Source: JAXHUH01 sp034211175
GTDB lineage: Bacteria; Actinomycetota; Acidimicrobiia; Acidimicrobiales; CAIXPF01
Direction of reading: 5' to 3'
DNA length: 64,000 nt
NCBI GenBank assembly: GCA_034211175.1
Contig: JAXHUH010000236.1
Span: forward strand, 19,480-83,479
Each line of letters opens with the position of its first letter. Within the stretch, counting starts at the first letter, position 1. Below are positions 41,658 through 49,083 of this stretch, piece by piece. The notes beneath the pieces were generated by a model. It was given only the letters and a program-made list of their open reading frames with translations. It had not been told where the DNA came from and did not search any database. The position numbers and the translations under genes were made by a program.

Positions 41658-42994
41658 GCCTTCACCGCCGCGGTCAGTGCCCGATCGAGGTCCCAGAGGA
41701 TGTCGTCGACGTCCTCCAGCCCGACCGACAACCGGATCATGTCGGGCCCGACGCCGCTGGCGGCGAGCGCCTCGTCGGAGAGCTGCTGGTGAGTGGTGGA
41801 CGCGGGGTGGATCACCAGCGTGCGGGCGTCACCGACGTTGGCGAGGTGGGAGATCAGCTGGAGTGACTCGATGAACCGCTCCCCCGCCGCCCGGGCGGCG
41901 GTCCCGTCGGCGTCCGGGCCGTTGCCGGCGTTCAGGCCGAAGCAGAAGATGGCGCCGGCGCCCCTGGGCAGGTAGCGCCGAGCCAGGTCGTGCGACGGCG
42001 ACGAGTCGAGCCCGGCGTAGCTCACCCACCGCACGGCGGGGTGGTCCTCGAGCCAGCGGGCGACCGCCAGGGCGTTGGCGACGTGGGCGTCCATACGGAA
42101 CGGCAGCGTCTCGACGCCCTGGAGCAGCAGGAACGCGTTGAACGGCGACAGGCACGCACCGACGTCGCGCAGCTGCTCGGACCGCAGCTTGGTGCAGAAC
42201 GCGTACTCACCGAAGTTCCCGACCCACTGCACGCCGTTGTAGGTGGCGGCCGGCTCGGTGAAGTGACCGAACCTGCCGTTGTCCCACGGGAAGCGGCCGC
42301 TCTCGGTCACCACCCCACCGATGGAGGTGCCGTGGCCGCCGAGGAACTTGGTCGCCGAGTGGAGCACGATGTCGGCGCCGTGGTCCATCGGGCGGCACAG
42401 CCACGGGGTGGCGAACGTGTTGTCGACGATGAGCGGCAGGTCGTGGGCGTGGGCGACGTCGGCCAACGCTCGGAGGTCGGCGACCGCGCCGGACGGGTTG
42501 GCGATGATCTCGGTGTACACCGCCCGGGTCTCGGGCCGGATCGCTGCGGCGATCGCCTCGGGCAGCGCCGCCGGGTCGGGCTCGGCCACGAAGGTGGTGT
42601 CGATGCCGAGCCAGCGCATCGTCGTGTCCATCAGCGTGTACGTGCCGCCGTAGAGGCCGGCGGTGGCGACGAGGTGGTGGCCGGCGCCGGCGAGCGCGGT
42701 GAGGGTGAGGAACTCGGCCGCCTGGCCGCTGGCGGTGGCGACCGCGCCGATGCCTCCCTCGAGGCTGGCCATGCGCTCCTCGAACGCGGCGACCGTCGGG
42801 TTGGAGATGCGGCTGTAGATCGTCCCGTACTTCTGGAGGGCGAACAGCTCGGCGGCGTCCTGCGTGTCGTCGAACACGAAGCTCGTCGACTGGTAGATGG
42901 GCACCGCCCGCGCCCCGGTCGTCGGGTCGGGCCGCCCGCCGGCGTGCAACGCCCGCGTCCGGAACCCCCAGTCCCGGTCGCCCCCGTCAGCCAT
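41654..42994 (-). CDS. metY: O-acetylhomoserine sulfhydrylase / aminocarboxypropyltransferase
   Basis: 446 aa, PLP enzyme making homocysteine from O-acetylhomoserine and sulfide. The PLP Lys is in HSATKFLGGHG (near residue 216). Other family blocks are YSRISNPTVAAFEERMASLEGG, VYTEIIANPSGAVADL, DNTFATPWLCRPMDHGADIV and YGTIYSR. A strong GGGGAGGGG ribosome site precedes ATG 42994; a TATGCT -10-like hexamer lies at 43035-43030. Homocysteine links it to B12-dependent methionine synthesis, but metH is not in view. Confidence 0.95.
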   Translation of the reverse strand: MADGGDRDWGFRTRALHAGGRPDPTTGARAVPIYQSTSFVFDDTQDAAELFALQKYGTIYSRISNPTVAAFEERMASLEGGIGAVATASGQAAEFLTLTALAGAGHHLVATAGLYGGTYTLMDTTMRWLGIDTTFVAEPDPAALPEAIAAAIRPETRAVYTEIIANPSGAVADLRALADVAHAHDLPLIVDNTFATPWLCRPMDHGADIVLHSATKFLGGHGTSIGGVVTESGRFPWDNGRFGHFTEPAATYNGVQWVGNFGEYAFCTKLRSEQLRDVGACLSPFNAFLLLQGVETLPFRMDAHVANALAVARWLEDHPAVRWVSYAGLDSSPSHDLARRYLPRGAGAIFCFGLNAGNGPDADGTAARAAGERFIESLQLISHLANVGDARTLVIHPASTTHQQLSDEALAASGVGPDMIRLSVGLEDVDDILWDLDRALTAAVKA

Positions 42995-43077
42995 CGTCGC
43001 CGTCCCCTCCCCGAGCCGGTGCCGGCCGGAGCATAGGTCGCCGGCCCACCCGACGGTCGCTCACCAACTCGCTGGCA

Positions 43078-43100
43078 GATACTCGTACGTCCGTACTAGC
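43078..43100. promoter_or_regulatory. Candidate TetR operator/promoter
   Basis: Imperfect palindrome around ACTCGTACG / CCGTACTAG between divergent metY and the tetR gene. Probable autoregulatory site. Confidence 0.45.
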
Positions 43101-43110
43101 GTTTCTGTCG

Positions 43111-43161
43111 ATGACCTTCACGACGCCGTCCCGGCAGCTCGCCGGACCACGCACTCGATGA
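43111..43161 (+). CDS. Possible 16-aa leader ORF before tetR
   Basis: ATG 43111 reads MTFTTPSRQLAGPRTR; its TGA overlaps ATG 43158 as ATGA. Could couple translation of the regulator. No clear ribosome site; possibly leaderless. Chance is not excluded. Confidence 0.25.
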   Translation: MTFTTPSRQLAGPRTR

Positions 43162-43751
43162 GCGACGGGCGCCGCACCGACCGGCGCGACCGCCTGGTCG
43201 ACGGAGCGATGGACCTGTTCCGCCGGCGAGGGCCGAACGGCGCCGGGGTCGGTGCCGTGTGTGAGGCCGCGGGCACCACGAAGGGCGTGTTCGGCCACCA
43301 CTTCCCGGGGGGCAAGGACGAGCTGGTCGCCGAGGTCGTGCGCCGCAACGCCGAGCAGGTCGACCAGCTCGTCGACCATGCGCTCGCCACCCAGCCGTCG
43401 GTCGGGGCCGCCGTCCGGTGGGCGTTCGGCGTCTACGCCGACCTGCTCGTCGCCGACCCCGACCTGGGTTGCCCGATCGCCGCCGCCGTCGTCGACACCC
43501 ACGCCGACAGCGCCTCGGTCCGTGCGGTGACGGCCGACGCCTTCGCCCGCTGGCAGGACCGGCTGACCGGTGCGCTCGCCGAGCGGGGTGTCGCCTCGCC
43601 ACGGGCCGAGGACCTGGCGGTCACGGTCGTCGCCGCGATGGAGGGGGCCATCCTCCTCGCCGTCGCCCGCCGGGCGCCGGAGATGCTCCGCACCACCGGA
43701 GCCGTGCTCGCCGACCTGCTCGACGCGGAGCCGTCGACCACGAACGCCTGA
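43158..43751 (+). CDS. TetR-family transcriptional regulator
   Basis: 197 aa. Helix-turn-helix: RDRLVDGAMDLFRRRGPNGAGVGAVCEAAGTTKGVFGHHFPGGKDELVAEVV. The C-terminal ligand domain (AVRWAFGVYADLLVADPDLGCPIAAAVVDTHADS, MEGAILLAVARRAPEML) resembles the LmrA/YxaF group. Start ATG 43158 after a possible leader ORF. Likely controls itself and perhaps metY or the gene that follows. Confidence 0.9.
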   Translation: MSDGRRTDRRDRLVDGAMDLFRRRGPNGAGVGAVCEAAGTTKGVFGHHFPGGKDELVAEVVRRNAEQVDQLVDHALATQPSVGAAVRWAFGVYADLLVADPDLGCPIAAAVVDTHADSASVRAVTADAFARWQDRLTGALAERGVASPRAEDLAVTVVAAMEGAILLAVARRAPEMLRTTGAVLADLLDAEPSTTNA

Positions 43752-43782
43752 CTCGACCGACCAGCCCGACCAGGGGGAACCG

Positions 43783-44385
43783 ATGCCCGCCCAGCTCGAT
43801 CTCAGACCCGCCGCCGACCGCTTCCTGGCGATCGCGTCCGGGGTGACCGACGACGATCTCGAACGCCCGACGCCGTGCGACGGCTGGACGGTGCGGGACC
43901 TGGTCGATCACTGCCTCGTCTGGACGATCGGCCTCCGACTCGCCGGCGAGAAGGCACCGGCGATGGCACGCGACACGGTGCTGCCGACCGTCGCGAACCT
44001 CCCCGACTGGCGCGCCACGCTCGCCGAGCAGGTCCGGGCGCTCGTGGACGCGTGGCGGCCGCCGGCGGCGTGGGAGGGCACGACGGTCGCCGGCACGCTC
44101 CAGCTCCCGGCCGCGGTGATGGGCCGATCGGTGCTGGCGGAGCTGATCCTCCACGGCTGGGACCTGGCCTCCGCCCTCGGTGCGCCGTACCCCGAGGTGG
44201 ACGCGCCGGTGGACGACCTCACCCGGTTGTTCGACGGCAGCCGCGACCGCCGCCCCGACGCGACGTGGCACCCGTACGGCGCCGAGGCCCCGCTCCCCGA
44301 CGATGCAACCCCGTTCGACCGACTCCTCGCGAGCAGCGGCCGCGACCCCCGTTGGGCACCACGCCCGCTCACGCCCGGCCCGTAG
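43783..44385 (+). CDS. TIGR03086-family (DinB/mycothiol maleylpyruvate isomerase-like) protein
   Basis: 200 aa. LERPTPCDGWTVRDLVDHCLVWTIG is the conserved metal-site region (His of DHC), with LAELILHGWDLASALG carrying the later His. Members are thought to be thiol-dependent enzymes using mycothiol; reaction unknown. Ribosome site AGGGGGAA before ATG 43783. 31 nt after tetR, so possibly co-transcribed. Confidence 0.85.
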   Translation: MPAQLDLRPAADRFLAIASGVTDDDLERPTPCDGWTVRDLVDHCLVWTIGLRLAGEKAPAMARDTVLPTVANLPDWRATLAEQVRALVDAWRPPAAWEGTTVAGTLQLPAAVMGRSVLAELILHGWDLASALGAPYPEVDAPVDDLTRLFDGSRDRRPDATWHPYGAEAPLPDDATPFDRLLASSGRDPRWAPRPLTPGP

Positions 44386-44457
44386 CGACGCCCCTCACAC
44401 TTCGCCGACGAGCGCCCGCCGGCCTGCGCGCTTCGGCGAGCTGCGGTGGCCGCGTCG

Positions 44458-44703
44458 TCAGGACCGATGGCATCGGCGCCGTGGTCCTCGGGCTCCGTGC
44501 AGTCGTTCGAACGCGTCGGCGGTATCACTCTGCGCCAGCTTTCCGCCGAGCTCAGCACGCCGGAGAACAGCCGCCACCTCGATGTAGTAGTGCTCCGGCA
44601 CCCACCACGTCGCCCCGAAGGGCAGCTTGTGCTGTAGGGACTCGCCAGCCTCGGTGTGCACGAGCAGCTCGAAGCCCGCAGAGGCGTCGAGGACGAGGTT
44701 CAC
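44458..44703 (-). pseudogene. C-terminally truncated PIN-domain toxin
   Basis: 81 aa. MNLVLDASAGFELLV and WWVPEHYYIEVAAVLRRAELGGKLA are the first two-thirds of a VapC protein, with Asp6 and the middle Glu present. After FERLH the sequence changes to an Arg-rich stretch and stops, losing the last acidic block that completes the active site. No continuation was found in other frames downstream. Probably an inactive remnant beside a complete-looking antitoxin and a tandem repeat. Confidence 0.7.
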
Positions 44704-44891
44704 CAGCCGGACTCACGACGGGCCTCTTCGAGGAGCTCCGCGCCGCTCACGCCAAGGCGCTTCGGCACCCCTTCCCGCAAGGAGCGCAGCCACTCATCGG
44801 TGAGGCGCGCACGTTCACCTTCCGGCAGTGTCGAGAAGTCGTCCTCGATCAGCACGACCCCGTCATCGAGATCCTCCGGCTGTCGGGCCAT
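44700..44891 (-). CDS. Putative antitoxin of the truncated PIN toxin
   Basis: 63 aa, acidic then basic helix: LIEDDFSTLPEGERARLTDEWLRSLREGVPKRLGVSGAELLEEARRESGW. Short two-gene arrangement with ATGA overlap to the PIN remnant is the toxin-antitoxin pattern. No clear DNA-binding domain, so it may not autoregulate. Confidence 0.6.
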   Translation of the reverse strand: MARQPEDLDDGVVLIEDDFSTLPEGERARLTDEWLRSLREGVPKRLGVSGAELLEEARRESGW

Positions 44892-45130
44892 GCCTGCAGA
44901 CTACCGACCTGGTGCGACAGCGAACCCGATGGCGAGCGAGCACCAGCCGCCGAGCGCAGCTCGTCCGAGCTGAGCGGAGGTCGCCCTGCGACCGCAGCTC
45001 AGCCAGGGCGTTGCCCGACGGCGAGCGAGCACCAGCCGCCGAGCGCAGCTCGTCCGAGCTGAGCGGAGGTCGCCCTGCGACCGCAGCTCAGCCAGGGCGT
45101 TGCCCGACGGCGAGCGAGCACCAGCCGCCG
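44892..45130. other. Non-coding stretch filled by a tandem repeat
   Basis: Between the antitoxin start and the exporter permease stop. Almost entirely the 89-bp repeat listed separately; the open frames crossing it are repeat translations, not genes. Confidence 0.7.
44931..45130. repeat. 89-bp tandem repeat, 2.25 copies
   Basis: Copies at 44931-45019 and 45020-45108 are essentially identical, followed by a 22-bp partial copy to 45130. Each unit contains an imperfect hairpin (GCTGAGC...GTCGC with GCGAC...GCTCAGC). The near-identity points to recent duplication. The partial copy abuts the permease stop codon. Confidence 0.9.
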
Positions 45131-45904
45131 TCAGCCGGTTTCGCGGCGGAAGGTGCGGGCGCCGAAGGCGAGGCCGACCAGGACCACGAAGATGGTGGCG
45201 GCGATGCCCCACAGGGCGGTCGAGGTGGAGCCGTCGACGGCGAAGAACGCCCGGACGCCGTCGACCGTGTGCTTGAGCGGGTTGACGTCGGACACGAGCT
45301 CCAGCCACCTCGGGGCCAGCGTCATCGGCAGGAGGATGCCCGACAGCAGGAGCAGGGGCAGCGCCAGGCCGTTGAGCAGCGGGGCCAGGCTGTCCTCGCT
45401 CTTGAGCCGGAGTGCGGCGGCGTAGGAGAAGCTCGAGAACGCGGCGGCCAGGAGCCCGACCACGAGGATGCCGGCCACGACCCCGGGCCAGGGGGCCCGC
45501 AGGCCGAAGGGGATGGCGACCAGCACCAGCAGCGTGGCCTGGACCGTGAGGACGATGACGTCGCGCATCACCCGGCCCAGCAGCAGCGCCATCCTGCTCG
45601 CCGGGGTGACCCGCATCCGCTCGACGACGCCGGAGCGGTACTCGGCGATCAGACCGAAGCCGACGAACGACGCCCCGAAGATCCCCAGCTGGACGAGCAG
45701 GCCGGGCACGAAGATGCGCCAGGTGTTGTCCACCGGCTCCCCCGGACCGGCCAGCGGCAGGTCCTCGAGCAGGGGCCCGAACAGGGCCAGGTACAGGACC
45801 GGCTGGGTCAGGTTGAGCAGCACCCAGATCGGGTTGCGCAGCGACAGCCTCATCGACCGGCTGAAGATCAGCAGCGTGTCGTGAATGAACGTGCGGGAGC
45901 CCAT
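45131..45904 (-). CDS. ABC-2 exporter permease (DrrB type)
   Basis: 257 aa, six membrane segments. SLRNPIWVLLNLTQPVLYLALFGPLL, FGLIAEYRSGVVERMRVTPASRMALLLGR and LNGLALPLLLLSGILLPMTLAPRWLELVSDVNPLKHTVDGVRAFF are the ABC-2 family signature. Partner of the ATPase encoded 2 nt upstream; probable drug or lipid efflux. Confidence 0.93.
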   Translation of the reverse strand: MGSRTFIHDTLLIFSRSMRLSLRNPIWVLLNLTQPVLYLALFGPLLEDLPLAGPGEPVDNTWRIFVPGLLVQLGIFGASFVGFGLIAEYRSGVVERMRVTPASRMALLLGRVMRDVIVLTVQATLLVLVAIPFGLRAPWPGVVAGILVVGLLAAAFSSFSYAAALRLKSEDSLAPLLNGLALPLLLLSGILLPMTLAPRWLELVSDVNPLKHTVDGVRAFFAVDGSTSTALWGIAATIFVVLVGLAFGARTFRRETG

Positions 45905-45906
45905 GG

Positions 45907-46863
45907 TCACTCCTCGTCGTCGCGCAGCGAGCGACCGGTCAGCGAGAGGAACACGTCGTCGAGCGTCGGGCGCCGCACCTCGATGGCGTCGAGCTCGATG
46001 CCGAGGCCGTCCAGCTCGCGCAGCAGGCCGGGCACGACGTGGCCGGCGGCCGGCACCCGCACCTCCAGGTGATGCCCGTCGTTGGCCAGGTCGCTGGCCG
46101 ACGTCAGCCGGCCGAGGACCTCGGCCGCCTTCTCGGCCTGGGCGTCGTCGGCCAGGGTGAGGGCGATGAGGTCCCCGGACACGTCGCGCTTGAGCTGGTC
46201 CGGCGTGCCCGAGGCGATGATCCGGCCCTGGTCGATGACGAGGATGCGGTCGCTCAGCGCGTCGGCCTCGTCCAGGTAGTGGGTCGTGAGGAACACGGTC
46301 GCGCCCCGGTCGTCGCGCAGCGAGCGGATGTGCTCCCACAGGTTCGAACGGGCCTGGGGGTCGAGCCCGGTGGTCGGCTCGTCGAGGAAGACGAGCCCGG
46401 GCTCATGCGTCAGGCCCATGGCGATGTCGAGTCGTCGCCGCTGACCGCCCGAGAGCGAACCGCAGTTGCGCTCCCACAGGCCGGGCAGGTCGAGCTGGGC
46501 CATGAGGCGCCGGCCCCGTTCGGTCGCCTCCTGCTTCGACAGGCCGTAGAGGCGCGCCTGGTAGACGATCTCCTCGCCGGCCCGAGCCTCGTCGAGCGTC
46601 GAGCCGCCCTGGGGCACGTAGCCGATGCGCCGGCGCACACCGACCGGATCGTCCCGCAGGTCGGACCCGGCGACCGTGCCGGTGCCGGCGGTCGGCTCGA
46701 TCAGCGTCGTCAGCATGCGCAGGGTCGTCGTCTTGCCGGCGCCGTTGGGGCCGAGGAACCCGACGATCTCGCCGGCCTCGACGTCGAGGTCGACACCGCG
46801 CACGGCCTCGACCGGCCCTCTCGGCGTGTTGTACGTCCGGGCCAGCCCGCGCACGTGGATCAC
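45907..46863 (-). CDS. ABC-2 exporter ATP-binding protein (DrrA type)
   Basis: 318 aa. Walker A GPNGAGKTTTLRML, signature SLSGGQRRRLDIAMGL, Walker B LVFLDEPTTGLDPQAR, HYLDEADALSDRILVIDQGRI. The C-terminal extension ending IEVRRPTLDDVFLSLTG is diagnostic for DrrA-like ATPases. Lies 45 nt downstream of padR, with operator-like repeats in the gap. Confidence 0.94.
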   Translation of the reverse strand: MIHVRGLARTYNTPRGPVEAVRGVDLDVEAGEIVGFLGPNGAGKTTTLRMLTTLIEPTAGTGTVAGSDLRDDPVGVRRRIGYVPQGGSTLDEARAGEEIVYQARLYGLSKQEATERGRRLMAQLDLPGLWERNCGSLSGGQRRRLDIAMGLTHEPGLVFLDEPTTGLDPQARSNLWEHIRSLRDDRGATVFLTTHYLDEADALSDRILVIDQGRIIASGTPDQLKRDVSGDLIALTLADDAQAEKAAEVLGRLTSASDLANDGHHLEVRVPAAGHVVPGLLRELDGLGIELDAIEVRRPTLDDVFLSLTGRSLRDDEE

Positions 46864-46894
46864 GACGACAGCGTGGACCCCGCCACCTGGATAG

Positions 46895-46918
46895 TCAAGC
46901 TTGATCAGTCAATCTTGA
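46895..46918. promoter_or_regulatory. Two TCAA-NN-TTGA palindromes between padR and the exporter
   Basis: TCAAGCTTGA at 46895-46904 and TCAATCTTGA at 46909-46918, centres 14 bp apart. The second overlaps the padR stop. Suits a PadR-repressed internal promoter for the exporter genes; minus-strand TTGACT sequences there could be -35 elements. Confidence 0.5.
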
Positions 46919-47571
46919 GGTTCGGCGTCGCGTGAGGTTCCGCCGACATCGCCGACCTCCGACCGGTCGAAGACCCACCCGTCGGGACCGGGGCCCGCGT
47001 CCCAGCCGGCCTCGGGGTAGAACAGGTACCGACCGGACCGCACCCGCTCGGCGAACGCCTCCGCCCACGCCCGCTCGCCGCGGAGGTGGGCCTCGTGGAC
47101 CTCGCTGCCCTCGACCGCCTGGAAGGGCAGGTTCCGCGCCTCGGTCAGGTGGCGCCGATGGTGTCCGATCTCGGCGAGGCGGGCATCGAGCAGCGCGATC
47201 CTCGCCGTCATGGCCTCGACCACCTCGTAGCGCGTCAACCAGTTCACGAAGCTGAGGCCGGCCTGGATGGTCGAGGGGTCGTGCTCGTCGAGCGACCACA
47301 GCGCACCCCGCAGGAGCCCGAAGAACTCCGACTCGCCGTCGCGGGTCAGCTCGTAGGTGGTGCGGGCCGGCCGGTTGCCGTCCTGGGACGCGTCGACCAC
47401 CCGCACGAGCTGGTGGCGCTCGAGGGTGCGCAGCGCGTTGTAGATCGAGCCGGGGTTGATCCGGGCCCACTCGTCGACGCCCCAGCTGAGCAGCTCGGCG
47501 CGCACCTGGTAGCCGTGGGTCGGCTGGAGGATCCTCAGCACGCCCAGCACGAGGAGACGGGTCGACGACAC
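46909..47571 (-). CDS. PadR-family transcriptional regulator
   Basis: 220 aa. STRLLVLGVLRILQPTHGYQVRAELLSWGVDEWARINPGSIYNALRTLERHQLVRVV is the PadR winged helix; the long C-terminal domain (Vir_AT/PadR_2-like helical) follows. GTG 47571 lies 7 nt after a TACAGT hexamer (leaderless). Probably represses the downstream DrrAB-type exporter and responds to an exported toxic compound. Confidence 0.9.
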   Translation of the reverse strand: MSSTRLLVLGVLRILQPTHGYQVRAELLSWGVDEWARINPGSIYNALRTLERHQLVRVVDASQDGNRPARTTYELTRDGESEFFGLLRGALWSLDEHDPSTIQAGLSFVNWLTRYEVVEAMTARIALLDARLAEIGHHRRHLTEARNLPFQAVEGSEVHEAHLRGERAWAEAFAERVRSGRYLFYPEAGWDAGPGPDGWVFDRSEVGDVGGTSRDAEPQD

Positions 47572-47578
47572 GCGGCCG

Positions 47579-47584
47579 ACTGTA
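47579..47584 (-). promoter_or_regulatory. Candidate -10 element for padR (TACAGT)
   Basis: Minus-strand TACAGT, 7 nt before GTG 47571; divergent from the riboswitch 2 promoter about 20 bp away. Confidence 0.4.
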
Positions 47585-47607
47585 GGGCGCCGGCGGGCGG
47601 GCTAATG

Positions 47608-47760
47608 TCGGCGGCCGCAGCACAGGGAACCCGGTGGGAGTCCGGGGCTGTCCCGCAACTGTGACCGGGGAGCCGAACCCCAACCACGTGCCACCGCCGG
47701 CCTCCGGACGGGAAGGCCGGGGTGAGGCGCCGATCCGGGAGCCAGGAGACCTGACTGCCC
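47608..47760 (+). promoter_or_regulatory. Cobalamin (B12) riboswitch 2
   Basis: Aptamer blocks CACAGGGAACCCGGTGGGAG, TCCGGGGCTGTC, CGCAACTGTGACCGGGG, then GACGGGAAGGCC and the B12 box AGCCAGGAGACCTGACTGCC (from 47740). A TAATGT -10-like element precedes it (47603-47608). The coding start of cobU is about 110 nt beyond the box, leaving room for the short ORF 47793-47873. Predicted to lower expression of the cobU-cobS-cbiB-cobT-cobQ-cobC operon when coenzyme B12 is high. Confidence 0.93.
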
Positions 47761-47792
47761 GAGAGCTTCGGACCACGCGAGGACGTTCCACG

Positions 47793-47873
47793 ATGCACCA
47801 CCGCCGCCGGCGATGCGCCGGCCCGGCCACCGTGTGGTGGCGTTCGCACCACCCGGCACGGCACACACCATGA
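47793..47873 (+). CDS. Possible His-rich 26-aa leader ORF before cobU
   Basis: ATG 47793 with GAGGA 9 nt upstream; begins MHHRRRRCAG, includes WWRSHH and ends ARHTP. Its TGA overlaps the cobU ATG as ATGA. It contains five His and one Cys. It could be the translated element controlled by the riboswitch, with cobU coupled to it. Unproven. Confidence 0.35.
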   Translation: MHHRRRRCAGPATVWWRSHHPARHTP

Positions 47874-48364
47874 TCACGCTCGTGCTCGGCGGGTCGCGCT
47901 CGGGCAAGTCGGAGGTCGGCGAGCGGCTCGCCGCCCGTCACGATGCGCCGGTCACCTACATCGCCACCGGCGTGGTGACCGACGAGGACTTCGCGGACCG
48001 CATCGAGCGCCACCGCAACCGACGCCCGCCGGAGTGGGACACCGTCGAGCTCGGCCGGGGCGGCGGGCTCGCCGCCACCCTCCGGTCGATCACCGGCCCG
48101 GTCCTCGTCGACTCGCTCGGCACCTGGGTCGCCGGCACGACCGACTTCGCGGTCGATCTCGACGAGCTGTGCGCCGCGCTCGTCGCCCGCCACCACCCGA
48201 CGATCGTCGTCTCCGACGAGGTCGGCATGGGCGTGCACCCCGCGACCGAGATGGGGCGGGCGTTCCGCGACGCCCTCGGCAACGCCAACCGCCGGGTGGC
48301 CGACGTCGCCCACGAGGTCCTCCTCGTCGTCGCGGGGCGGGTCCTGCCCCTCGAGCGGCCATGA
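47870..48364 (+). CDS. cobU: Adenosylcobinamide kinase / adenosylcobinamide-phosphate guanylyltransferase
   Basis: 164 aa. P-loop GGSRSGKS near residue 7, then YIATGVVTDEDFADRIERHRNRRPPEWDTVE with the guanylylated His region, and SDEVGMGVHPATEMGRAFRDALGNANRRVA. Phosphorylates adenosylcobinamide and adds GMP in nucleotide-loop assembly. Stop overlaps cobS (ATGA). Confidence 0.95.
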   Translation: MITLVLGGSRSGKSEVGERLAARHDAPVTYIATGVVTDEDFADRIERHRNRRPPEWDTVELGRGGGLAATLRSITGPVLVDSLGTWVAGTTDFAVDLDELCAALVARHHPTIVVSDEVGMGVHPATEMGRAFRDALGNANRRVADVAHEVLLVVAGRVLPLERP

Positions 48365-49083
48365 CGGCCACCGGTGGCCGGGGCCTGCTCGAGGCCACGG
48401 GGTTCCTCACGGCCGTCGGGTCCGCCCGCGCGCCGACGCCGGCCGCACTCGGCTGGTTCGGTGTCGTCGGCGCCGTGCTCGGCGGCGCGCTCGGCCTCGG
48501 CTGGCTCGGCGCCGCCGAGTTGTGGCCGCCGGCGGTGGCCGCGGTCCTCGTCGTCGTGGCCAACCTCGCGCTCACCGGCATGCTCCACCTCGACGGCCTG
48601 GCCGACGCAGCCGACGGGTTGTTGCCCCCGGTCGAGCGGGCGCGGCGCCTGGCGATCATGGCGACGCCGGAGACCGGGGCGTTCGGGGTCACCGCCGTCG
48701 CCGCGTGCCTGCTCCTCCAGGTCGTGGCGCTGACCGCCATCGACCCGGCACCGGTCCTCGTGGCCGCGCTGTTCGCCGCGTCACGCGCCGGCATGGCCGT
48801 CGTCGTGGCGACCCTTCCGTACGCCCGGGGCGACGGCCTGGCCAGCGCGATGCGCGGCGGCCGCCCGATCGCCGCGTTCGCGTCGCTGGCCGCGGCACTC
48901 GCCGGCGCCACGCTGTGGGAACCGCTCGCCGGGCCGGTCAGCGTCGCCTGCGGCCTCCTCGCCGGTGCCGGTGTCGTCGCGCTGGCGATGCGTCGTCTCG
49001 GCGGCTTCACCGGCGACGTCGTCGGCGCCGCCGGGGTCATCGCCGAGACCGTCGGCCTCACCGTCGCGGCGGCCCGCTGGTGA
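48361..49083 (+). CDS. cobS: Adenosylcobinamide-GDP ribazoletransferase (cobalamin synthase)
   Basis: 240 aa membrane enzyme (CobS/CobV) with about six TM helices; joins GDP-cobinamide to alpha-ribazole. Conserved LTGMLHLDGLADAADGLLPP (near residue 73) holds the metal-binding acids, and RRLGGFTGDVVGAAGVIAETVGL the C-terminal motif. Coupled by 4-nt overlaps to cobU and cbiB. Confidence 0.94.
   Translation: MTATGGRGLLEATGFLTAVGSARAPTPAALGWFGVVGAVLGGALGLGWLGAAELWPPAVAAVLVVVANLALTGMLHLDGLADAADGLLPPVERARRLAIMATPETGAFGVTAVAACLLLQVVALTAIDPAPVLVAALFAASRAGMAVVVATLPYARGDGLASAMRGGRPIAAFASLAAALAGATLWEPLAGPVSVACGLLAGAGVVALAMRRLGGFTGDVVGAAGVIAETVGLTVAAARW

Noticed and set aside
44700..45130. Repeat-crossing ORF with QPPSAARPS units as a repetitive protein
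   Set aside because: The 89-bp period is not a multiple of three, so units shift frame; it is non-coding repeat DNA.
47634..47873. 79-codon ORF across riboswitch 2 as a gene
   Set aside because: Its 5' part is the aptamer sequence; only the last 26 codons from ATG 47793 are considered as a leader ORF.
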